From NCBI RefSeq assembly GCF_002865645.1, contig NW_020194562.1, positions 1,054,001 to 1,118,000 on the forward strand: 64,000 nt of DNA. The letters run 5' to 3'. Positions 24,735 through 34,900 of this stretch are shown in pieces. Origin of the DNA: Hyaloscypha bicolor E (lineage: Eukaryota > Ascomycota > Leotiomycetes > Helotiales > Hyaloscyphaceae). Below the pieces are notes generated by a model, which did no database searches, was not told where the DNA came from, and saw only the letters and a list, made by a program, of their open reading frames with translations. How positions within the stretch are numbered: the first letter of the stretch is position 1; the number at the start of each line of letters is the position of its first letter. The translations under genes and the position numbers were made by a program.

Positions 24735-25040
24735 AAGTAATCCGGAAGTAGTAATTAGGTACTAGCTTTTGGTATTATTAGTAGAAGTATTAAAGGAGAA
24801 AGGGTTTAGAGAAGGGGTTTGGAGGAGAGGTTTAGAGAAGTTTGGAGGAAGAGAGAAAGATTATAAGGCAGTTAGATACTAGCTTTTAATATTAATAAAA
24901 GAAGTATTAAAGGAAGAGGAGTAAGGAAAAGGGATTTAGAGAAGGGGTAAAAAGGGGTTCAGAGAAAGAGAGGAAGGTTATAAGGTAATTAGATACTAGC
25001 TCTTAATATTAATAGAGGTATTAATAAAGATATTAATAAA
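24735..25040 (+). repeat. Degenerate tandem repeat, unit about 115 bp
   Basis: Three imperfect copies each contain AGATACTAGCTTTTAATATT or a close variant, a GAAGTATTAAAGGA box and a GGTTTAGAGAAGGGG box. They lie inside the 8.9-kb degraded element. Confidence 0.6.
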
Positions 25041-25760
25041 GGTATTAATAGAGAAAATATTAGTAGAGGGCAGAAGCTTTTAGTATTAATAGTAAAATCG
25101 AAAAATATAAAAAAAGAATAAAGGTTTTAGAATAAAAATAGAATAGAATTATAGTTTTATAGAAAATAAAGTTACTAGTATAAGATAGTTATATTATTAT
25201 ATAATTCCATATTTACTTTTACTATTTATTAAGGATATATATCTTTTAGGAAAAAGTATTACTTAGAATTCTTAAGCCTCTCTAATTTAATAATTATATA
25301 TTCGAAAAATAAGAAATAAATATAATTATATATACTAGAATAAGGGAATTCTTCTTATCTAAAAATTATAATTATAGTATTACTAAATATAGAGATATAG
25401 AAATTTATATAATAAGCTATATATAGAGATTTAAGGAAATTTAAATTATCTCGAATTATTTATAATTAGTAAAGTAAATTAGCTAACTATACGAGTCAAA
25501 TATAATTTAATTATTATTAGTATACCTTAGCTTTTATGAGTTAGTAAGAAAAAGAATATTTATATCTTTATTTTTATAACTATAATACCTAAAATTATAA
25601 TTTTTTTAATATTTAAATATACTTAATCTAGGGCTATTAAGTACTAATATTTCTATTTTCAGGTATTATTTATTATAAATTTATTCGGATTTAAATAATT
25701 ATATTAAATATATATCTTTATATCCCAAAAATAAATAATAAAGATATAGCTATACTAGCT

Positions 25761-25792
25761 TTAACCTTAGCCTTAACCTTAACCTTAACCTT
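25761..25792 (+). repeat. Short (CCTTAA)n-like array
   Basis: Five near-perfect hexamer units TTAACC(TT) in a row within RIP-degraded DNA. It resembles the fungal telomere unit CCCTAA with one C-to-T change per unit, but it is short and internal. Confidence 0.5.
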
Positions 25793-26269
25793 CTTCCAAA
25801 AATAACTTTAATTCTAATATATAATACTATTATTAAAGCTCTTCTTTATTAAAGATATATTAAATATAGCTTTAGGTAATAGCTCTAGTAAAGGCAAAAG
25901 TAATAGAAAAGGCAATAAAGCTATAAATAAGTAAAAAGATAATATTTATAATATATTCTCTAATAATCTAGACTTAGTCTATAATATCCTCTTCTATTAA
26001 TATATTTAACTAATAAACCTCTCTACTTCTTGACTTTTTCTTCATATATAATCTTTTTCTTCTTTTCTATAATAATACTTTAATCTCCTTATATTATTTA
26101 ATAATACTACTAAAGTAGTAAAGCAAATTAATAATAAGGCTAAAGTTAGAAAGATAAAGCTATACCAGGGTAAGAAGCTAAAAAAATTAGAGAAAGGTAA
26201 GGCAAATCTGGAGGCAAGCTTAGTATATACTTACGGAACCGAATTCTCTTAAGCTTATACTACTTATAG

Positions 26270-26693
26270 TAATAAGAAGAGACCGAGAGGCCCTTTCAAA
26301 TACTATATAGTTATAGAAGGCGAATTCGATAGTACTTATATAAATTATAGATATAATAATAATAGTAAAGTCTATACTTTCTATTAACTTAATACTAATC
26401 CTACTAAGTCTGGAAAGCCTTGCTCTATATCTGCAAAACCCTTTATACTAAAGCCTCGACCGCCTACAAGATATAGAAAGCGAGCACAAAGACAGATACA
26501 AGGTCAGAAGGCAATAGGGAAGGAGGTTATAGCAGAGGAGGGTAAGGATACTAGAGGAGAAGGGGACAAAGGAGATATAGATAATTCGAGTAATATAGGT
26601 AGTATAGAGGATATAGAGAGTAAGGGAGATAGAGATATGCCTCGTAATCCATGGGATTTGCCTTACGGACCATGCAAGCTAAGGGGGGATTAG
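26270..26693 (+). pseudogene. Coding remnant inside the 8.9-kb element
   Basis: A plus-strand frame stays readable here while the rest of the element is full of stops: KKRPRGPFKYYIVIEGEFDS, later KPRPPTRYRKRAQRQIQGQK, then a Glu/Lys/Asp/Gly-rich tail ending PWDLPYGPCKL. No family is recognised. It is probably the 3' end of the element's own gene, spared because RIP damage is weaker near this end. Confidence 0.35.
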
Positions 26694-26709
26694 GAGTAGT
26701 CAAGAATAA

Positions 26710-26795
26710 GGGGGGGGTGTGGGCGCGAAAATCAGAAAATCAGAAAATCACTTTTCGCTTCTCGGATTTGTCCGCTAGCCCGCTAATGGCCTCAG
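26710..26795 (-). repeat. Right terminal inverted repeat of the 8.9-kb element
   Basis: Reverse complement of the left repeat: a G-run, then AAAATCAGAAAATCAG, CACTTTTCGCTTCTCGG, ATTTGTCCGCTAGC and GGCCTCAG, ending next to TA. Confidence 0.8.
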
Positions 26796-26810
26796 TACTG
26801 CCGGCCACTT

Positions 26811-26867
26811 TCGGCCGAGAAATTAACTAAGCTGAAGATGATAGTGCTGCCGGCCACTTTCGGCCGA
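26811..26867. promoter_or_regulatory. Two TCGGCCGA palindromes upstream of the second NmrA-like gene
   Basis: Perfect TCGGCCGA copies at 26811-26818 and 26860-26867, each preceded by CCGGCCACTT, lie 200-255 bp before the ATG at 27066. They belong to a 49-bp tandem unit. Same palindrome as at 12204 and 15495. Confidence 0.5.
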
Positions 26868-27065
26868 CATGTTTTCTGCAGGGTTGATTTCGAAGCAACT
26901 GATTTTCATCAAGCTTAGAATTAGAAACCCTGGCCAGAGACAAGCAGATAAAGATTGAAGACGATATATATTACTCCCTCCGCCGAAACAGTAGACATGA
27001 CATTGAACAGTTTTCAAGTTTATATTCCCCTTACGAATTCATTTTACTCCTAATTCATTTTCGCT

Positions 27066-27959
27066 ATGGTTACTGTCGCCATTGCCGGCGGCACTACAGG
27101 TATCGGCTCCAATGTCGTCCGCGAGATTTTGGCCACCAAAAAGCATCGTGTGGTGGTGCTGTCTCGGTCAGAACGACCAGCTCTGGAGGAAAAAGGGGTG
27201 TCAGTGAGCTTGGTGGATTATAGCTCTGCCCAGAGTCTCGAAACTGCTCTCCAAGGAGTACATACCGTGATCAGCTGCATCTGGTCATATGGTCCAGACT
27301 TCGGAACTTCGCAGCTTGCTCTATTGAAAGCCGCTGAAGATGCTGGCGTCAAACGCTTTGTACCTTCGGATTGGGGGACAGACCATTATGGCTCTGTCAA
27401 TGCCTATGCAGCGAAGACCACGGTTTGGAATGCTGTTAAAGCATCTGGGTTGGAGTACACGCGCTTCATCAATGGTATTTGGATGAATCTTTGGGGCCTG
27501 GGAACATCCCGCAATGAAGCCGAAGCACTCTCTGGTTATGCTGGACCCCCTTTTCTAATCGACATGAAGAAGCGCACAGCTTTGATTCCCGGGGACGGCT
27601 CCCAGAAAGTAGTTTTCACAAACATGAGAGACGTAGGCAAATTTGTGGCAGCAAGCCTGGACCTCCAACATTGGGATCCAGATAGCCGGATCGTCGGCGA
27701 CGAGAAGAGTTATGCGGAGGTTGTCGATCTGGCAGAGAGTATCACTGCAGCGAGCTTTGAGAAAACACACTACCCTGAAAGCCAGATCAAGACTGTGCTG
27801 GCTGGAAATCCCGACCCAGAACAACTCTTCTTCCACCAGTTCATGCAGCTTATCGTCGACGGGGGGCTTGAGTTTAAGGCTAACGTCAATTCTAAGTTCC
27901 CTGATATCAAACCTGTTAGTGTGGAAGAATACCTCACGAAGTACTGGAAGGGAGTGTAG
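27066..27959 (+). CDS. NmrA-like / isoflavone-reductase-like NAD(P)-dependent protein
   Basis: A single uninterrupted exon encodes 297 residues, typical for this family. The N-terminal glycine-rich dinucleotide-binding motif IAGGTTGIGSNVV is at residues 5-17. VKRFVPSDWGTD follows in the middle, the diagnostic block of isoflavone-reductase-like members, and VVFTNMRDVGKFVA comes later. The family reduces phenylpropanoid-like or polyketide substrates with NADPH or acts as an NAD(P) sensor; the substrate here is unknown. It is different in sequence and gene structure from the six-exon NmrA-like gene at 14023-15193. Two TCGGCCGA palindromes upstream link it to the OYE/regulator group on the other side of the 8.9-kb insertion. 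No damage seen. Confidence 0.88.
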   Translation: MVTVAIAGGTTGIGSNVVREILATKKHRVVVLSRSERPALEEKGVSVSLVDYSSAQSLETALQGVHTVISCIWSYGPDFGTSQLALLKAAEDAGVKRFVPSDWGTDHYGSVNAYAAKTTVWNAVKASGLEYTRFINGIWMNLWGLGTSRNEAEALSGYAGPPFLIDMKKRTALIPGDGSQKVVFTNMRDVGKFVAASLDLQHWDPDSRIVGDEKSYAEVVDLAESITAASFEKTHYPESQIKTVLAGNPDPEQLFFHQFMQLIVDGGLEFKANVNSKFPDIKPVSVEEYLTKYWKGV

Positions 27960-28950
27960 ACGCATTTGAGAACCATTGGGCGGCGGGTGAGGTGGAGGTA
28001 CAGTACACTAGTTGAAGGATTTTAAGAGCGTATTAGCTGAGGGATCATGTACTTTTGAAACTATTAAGGCTATTATATCCTTTTCATATTTTCATTTAAG
28101 GGGAGGTTCAGTACGCAGGTCGTGGCCAGTATCAATCAAGATGATACCCCAGTTAAATTGACTAGGGAACAACTAAGGAGACAACTAGAGCACAGGACAC
28201 AATACTCAGCTATATAGATACTCAGGTGCAATATACAGAGCGACTCTATCATCTTTGTCGCCGGATCGTTCTGAAGGATCTCTGAAGATTCGAAGCCTAA
28301 GCGGTGTAAGAGACCAGCCCACAACCCTATCCATATTCTCCATCCTCAGCGACGCCACTAAATCAATGAATTCTGTGTTCTCCCTCCTCTACCCCTCCTT
28401 CATAGTCTCCCAAGACGACAACCAACCCATAATCAGATCCAAGTCCGTTCTCTTGGCGTATAAGAGAGCCAGAGCTGGCGCACCAGGGTTCAATATCTCA
28501 TACACCACAACTTTTTAATAGTGGTATTTGAGATATTTAATAACCATTTGGTGTCTTTCTGAAATACCATCGTTTTATTATAACTATCCTAATACTCTCC
28601 CTGAACGAGTTGCCCTTCCACTTGCAACTCTTGGCATAACCTCTAGCATGACCTCTGGTATAACATCTGACTCTAGGACCTCTATAACAGCTTATTCGAT
28701 ATCGGAATCTCGACACGAGCATTTTCCATTTCCGTCTTTGGACCTGAGCAGCTGCTGCTATAGCCTGAGCTGTAGGTGAGCAAAACCTGAGCCAGGCTGA
28801 GCAAGTGAGCCAAGGAGGTAAGCCCACGGTGGACAGGGGCGACCCGTTTGGGCTCCTCGGTTACGACTGCCGCTGGCTAAAATTGGAAAGAATAAGGCAG
28901 GGGTTCTTTCGGGGCCGATTTTGGATCCCTGTTTACAAGAGCCATACCAA
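27960..28950. other. Intergenic flank with a possible minus-strand gene fragment
   Basis: Composition is normal. On the minus strand at about 28200-28520 a frame reads YEILNPGAPALALLYAKRTD, then MGWLSSWETMKEG, one TAG, and VASLRMENMDRVVGWSLTPL. It looks protein-like but I recognise no family. The shift to degraded AT-rich DNA begins at about 28950. Confidence 0.3.
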
Positions 28951-31900
28951 ACGACTTACCGAACCTCGCAAATTTCAACTTTAACGTATACAAATACATA
29001 CCGATCTATTAAATACTCATTTAACTCCTGTTTGCCACAAGACGTTATACTCAAATATATATAATACTAACCTTAATAGTAGTTATTAATAATTCTATAC
29101 GGTATTAAAGGGCTAAAGAGACAATAATATAAATCCTGGAAGTTAACATTTAGTACTTCTTATAAGTATACTACCTATTATATAACCCTACTAGATACTA
29201 TACAAGGTATTATTTATATAAGACCGCATAATAAGGCACAGTATGGCAGTTATATCGAGGGTTATAATAGTTGGTTTGCGGCCCTGCTATAGCTAAAAGC
29301 CTTAACGGTACAGCTAGTTTGAAGCCAAAACCCTCAATCTGCTACTCTGGATTCAATCCTCTTAACTATCGCAATAGCGGTTATTCCTCTGGAGGATATT
29401 ACATTAACTGAGATACGAGTATAAGCTCACCTCACCTCCCTTTTCTCGCCGTTATACTATTATAATCCTTATAGTAATACTCCCTTAGTAAATGCAATAG
29501 TAGAGGCCTGCCCTTGGTATTCCTTTTATATAATATAACCTGGCTAATAGAAGTAATGCCTTATAATAATATAGCCAGCTTCTACCTGGCTATACTATAG
29601 TAATCCGCATTAAGGGAAGGATCTCGGTAAGCTCTTTTATACTACGGAGAAAACAATATACGCATATACCTGGATCTGGGCTAATCTGGGCTAATCTGGG
29701 CTAATCTATAACGAGAAGGATCTCGGTAAGCTCCCTTAGGCCGGTAGAGACAACGACATATACTAATGCCTTAATCTAGACTAATCTATAATAAGTAGGA
29801 CCGATTTCTGTCTAACGTAGCTATAGCAGGTAATAATCTATATAATAATAGTATTATTAAAGCTTCTATTAAGTATCCTAGGGACCAAATATAAAACACC
29901 GGTAGTAGGAGAATAGGTTATAAGCAGGCAGGCTAATATAGAAAATAGTACGAAGATACGTTATATAACCTCGGAAAGAGCTCAATTAGTAGTTATTACA
30001 TATTAGAATAATAGATCTGGTATTTAAAGGCTATTTCAAGAATTATTTGGTTCCAGGGTACTACCCTAGTAGGACTATAATTGCCACTAGAATTAGTATA
30101 GTATAATCTATACCGCAGAGTCTCAATTCTATAAAGGGAAAGTCAATTTGGGCTTAGCTCCGCAGAAATAACCGCAAGCTCTATTAGATAGGTATTATAG
30201 ATTAGATTTCGAACAGGATTAGACTAATTATAGGCCGATTTCTTAATTATTAGTAAAGCCGAGGAAGACTAGGGATTAGTATAATAAATAAATTCTAGCA
30301 GGAGCCTGGAGGGGCTAAGATTTCATATATAGGACCGGATTATTTAATTTCAGAATAGCCTATAGTAGTTATAAATAGCAAAGCTAATATATAAATAAGA
30401 AAAGCCCAGTTTCGACGAGTAGGCGCTTACGGGTTATACTTAAGCCACTTAATTTCCCTTAGTAAATATTATATATATACTTAAACTAGTTTGCTTTCTG
30501 CCTACTTTATTTTATAATAGCTACCCTTAAGAATACGAGATTTATTCCATTTACATTTCCTCTATTAAACCTGCCACTTTTCAAGCGAAATACTCTCTAG
30601 ACTACTAAACCTAGCCGTTTAATCCGTTCACCCAACTCTAGCAGCAGCCAGAAAGCATACAGGCTTGCGGCGACTCTTTCCCGTTCTGGATATCGAATTA
30701 AGGCAGATAGAAATACGGTAGCAAGAGCTAAAGGTATATTAAAAACCTATATTAAAAGTGAATTATTCTGACTTATTACTCTAGAATATAAGTATACTCT
30801 TGATAATAATAACGGTAAATAGACGGAAATCTTCTATCTCTCGAGAAGCGGACGGCTTTATATCCGAAGATCTCGACTAAGGCCTCAAAGACCGGGTCCA
30901 CCTTTCAGTACCTGGAATAGCTAGCTCTTTACAGGGATAAACTACAAGCTAACCGAACATAATTAGGGTCGGGTGAATATTAGGGCGGGAGAGGTAGGTA
31001 TACCGACTATCCTTATATACAGAAGCGATCCACTAATTATATAAAGATTAACTAGTAATTCTCGATAATGACAATAACTTGGATAAAACACGTACTAGGA
31101 GCAGGCCAAAGGCGCTTCCGGTAAAGTCGATACCGGGCATATTAAACTAGACGCAAGTCTATATAACTCCCTTCTAACCTCAGAACTCTCCTCAGTACCG
31201 ACAGAGTCCATTAATATATCTGGTCCATAGTATAACGTTAAGGAGGGCCGCTATATTAAGGAGACAACCCCGGGACTTGGGTCTCACGAGCAGTACAGCG
31301 TACCTTCTGCTTCCGTACAAGCCCAACCACTGCAAGATCAGACCCACCAGCAAGGTATTAGCAGTATTACTCGAAGTACATTAGTAAAGTCTGCGCTCCA
31401 CCCCCTCCCCAAGTCTTCTAACAGCGGTAATAATAGATAGATAGATGAGAATATGGCTAAATTAGAGAAAGAACCGGGATTGGCTTAGGAGAGCAACAAG
31501 TAGAATCATTATCGGCCTATACAAGTCTTCCTATAATCCCTTAAGCCGAGTATAGTCTGAGATCTATCCCAAGCATCTAGTAACTCCAATTAATAATAAG
31601 TACGGCTATACTCCCTCTACTCCACCAGGCCCGGTACGGAGCGGCGATCCTAATACGGGTAAACGGGGAGAGAAGCAGAGGCACCAAGATATATATACTA
31701 TTATTCCGTAAATACCAATAATAATAATAATACCTGCAATACTAGTAATAAAGACCTATAACCTGCAAAGTAATAAAAGCCATATATAGTACCTAATACA
31801 ACTCTAACCATCTGCCGCAAGTATATCCCAAAGCTCCGGTTCGGATAGCATCGCCCCCATATAGTACTATTAACTACCAGATCTAAGATTAATAACATAT

Positions 31901-34900
31901 AGCCCCAAGCTAATTACGGTTATCTATCGAATCTCGTTAATAAAAGCCACCGATATATCTTGCGAAGTTCTCGGAGTCCGTCTACAGTAGCAGAGGCAAT
32001 ACCAGTTACTAAGTATTAGGAATGGCCTCCCGCAAACCTGCCCCGAAACAATCCAGTATCCTCGATAAGCTCTAGTATAGCAAGCTTAGCAAGGCAGCTC
32101 TCAGTATGGCCCTACTAGCAGTAGCTAATAGTAGAGAAGACGAGCTTGGAATTAGAGGTAAGCTCTGAGATCGAGATATTTGGCTAGTAGTAATAGTAAC
32201 TAACCTATAGAAATCTAAGAAGAGACCGGTATAGTCTATAATAGCAATAATAATAACGATGACTATGACCTTCTCTCTATTAAACAACTGCTATATACTA
32301 TACTATAGAAGGAGTACTTTATAATAGAGGATTAGTATCCGAAAAACTTAGCCTTCGAAGTTAGAGATACGGCTATAGAGAAAGGCAGCTCTTTTAATAA
32401 TAATGGATTAGTACTAAGCAATAACTCAGGCGGTAGTCTAGGTGAGTATACCTAATACCTTTTATTATAGAAATAGACAACCAGTTTTTCTAATATAGTA
32501 TAGAAGATCCAATTATACTACTAGGCGGCAACGACTCGAGTAATCCTTATACCGAAAGAGTAGTAGCAGACAAGGGTCTTCTCAATAACCCAGAGACTAC
32601 TACCGACTTAATAACTCCGGCTCCTCCTTCTAATCCCAATAAGTAGTACGATATTAATAACTTCCCCGAGATAGAGGCAGAAGGAAGAGCAAGAGAATAA
32701 GGACTATAATAATAATAATAAGAGCGGCAGGTAATTATAGTAAGAGGTAAAAGAAAATATGGCAGCAGTACTAATAACCGGAAAGATTAGTAATATCTAT
32801 CTAGTAAGAAGAATAAAAGATCTGGGCTTGCCTAGTCAAGACAAGTTAGGGAGCTATAGGAATAGTTATAGTAACAAACGAGTTTAGTAATACTCCCAAG
32901 TCAGACGAGGATAATAGGAGACTACAAACTACTAAGCGGAAGCGGGAATAACTATCCTTACCTAATAACGGCCCAATATATAAAAAGCATAAGTACTATC
33001 TTGAGTAGAAGTCTACCCGCTAATAAAGACTATACTCAAAGTCTTACCGGCACTCTCTCAAGTCTCACTCCCTACTAGTTCAAGGTCCAAGAGTCACCAC
33101 AGTCTCTAGTACTAAGAGTCGACTGCCTTTGCTAGTACCTTCTATACTATAGACCATAGATATAGAGATACTATCTAACTACTATAACCTTGGCCTATTA
33201 TCTAGTAATATCCTACTAATACTAACCGAGATTAAGTTCCGTCCGTATTCTATATACTACTACTCTTTTACGGCAATAGTCCGGGAAAATTATAATAGGC
33301 AAGGTATTTCTTTTAGCTAGCTTGCCTAACTTATTAAGAGTATTAGCCATATTAGGAAAATTAACGACTTTATAATTAAGCTACTATAGTAATACTCGTT
33401 CCTCTTAACTAGCTTTAGCTAGTATATATTATCCCGGCTCTTATCTAGTAATATAACTTATATTAACTATTATAAAGATAAACTATATTTATAACAATAT
33501 AATACGATTTCAATTCCGGTATAATAGGGCCATTAGAGCTGTTATATTATAAGGGAATAAGCCTTCTAGTAGTAATTATAATAGTAGTTTAAGTAATAGT
33601 AATCCTAACTCTAGTAATAATAATAATAAATATTCGAGTAAGAATAAGTAAGGGCATTTAAGTATAAGAAAGAATATAAGTAGTACTTACTAGTATATAG
33701 GAAAGAAAACAAGCCTTAGAACTAGATCTTCTAGTAATTCCCAAATAGAACTCTGCCTATAATATATATATACTAGAATATAGTCCGGCTCCGAGGCAAA
33801 TAAGATTTCTCTTATAAGTAGATATATAATAGCTCAAGCTCTATATACCTATATGTCTCTAGATATATATTAGGACAAATATCTAATAAGAACCTTATTC
33901 TTCTATTAATATAGGAGTAAGTATAATTAAGGGAAGTAGTATTTAAAGTAGAGAGAATAAGGAATTAGATACCTAGTAAAATACTATAAAGAAAATAGAG
34001 AGATTAATATTAGAAGCAAATATAAGGCATAATATATTTATTAGAAATAATTAATATATTATATAATAAGTTACATATTTATTATTATCCCTAGTATTAT
34101 TATATTATATAGTTTTCCTTAGGTCCTTAGTAATAATTGCCTCTAATTCCGTAACTACTAACTCCTCAAATAGTATACTAGCTATTCTAGTATATAAGAC
34201 TTAATAATAACTCTTCTTTAAAAGATAATTATATAATAAGGCTCGGGAATACTATATTTAAATTAGCTAATCCGGCTCAGGTAGAAATAGATTAGACTAT
34301 AGAAAAATTATTACCTAAGTACCTAAGATATATATTTCTAGTAAGCTTTTTATATTTTAGTAAATTCGGAAATCGAAAATTATATATAGGAAAATATTAA
34401 AAGAAATTAGTATCCTAGCTATATTTTTATTATCTCCTAACTTAAAACAAAAAAAAATATAGCTAAAAACTACCAAAAATTTATAATAATCTATTCTAGT
34501 AATAGAAACTCTATAGTATTTCGATTCTTGAGTTTATGTCTTTAAATTTAATAAGTATAATTAATTATTTAGTAACTAAAAGGCTTTATAATAATAGTAG
34601 TATAATTATCCTATTTACTCTTATTATCTCTAATCTTTTATTTACCTTTTAGTATAACGAATATAATTAATTATTTAATAATTAACTATTACTATAGTAT
34701 ATTCTACTATTATATATTTTATTTACTTTCTTAATAATATAATTAATAGCTTCTTTAAATCTCAGTTAACCGTAATATAATAATAATATAATAAACTTAC
34801 TATCTCTCTTATTAGTAAACCTACTAATCCTATACTTATCTAAAATATATTTAGCTATACTATAATAGCAAGAGTTAAGTAATCTAAGATTATTTAATTT

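Larger units (their letters stand above)
17898..26795. mobile_element. 8.9-kb RIP-degraded DNA element with long terminal inverted repeats and TA flanks
   Basis: Both ends, read inwards, start CTGAGGCC and continue with the shared core GCTAGCGGACAAATCCGAG, then three GATTTTC(TG) units and a C-run. This gives inverted repeats of about 90 bp. TA dinucleotides flank both ends (17896-17897 and 26796-26797), as expected for TA-targeting transposons of the Tc1/mariner group; 8.9 kb is far larger than usual for those, so nested insertions or another class are possible. The interior is extremely TpA-rich with stops in all frames, indicating heavy RIP, and I could not identify a transposase. The ends and the last ~500 bp are less damaged. 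Confidence 0.7.

Noticed and set aside
28136..28324. Minus-strand LHRLGFESSEI, reminiscent of the C-terminal part of DUF3723 proteins
   Set aside because: Only about 11 residues match, a different frame of the same DNA looks more coding-like, and no other DUF3723 block is nearby.
31701..32287. Short minus-strand ORFs in the degraded block
   Set aside because: Leu/Ile/Val-rich translations of (TAATAA)-type simple sequence; the plus strand is the one with former coding signal.
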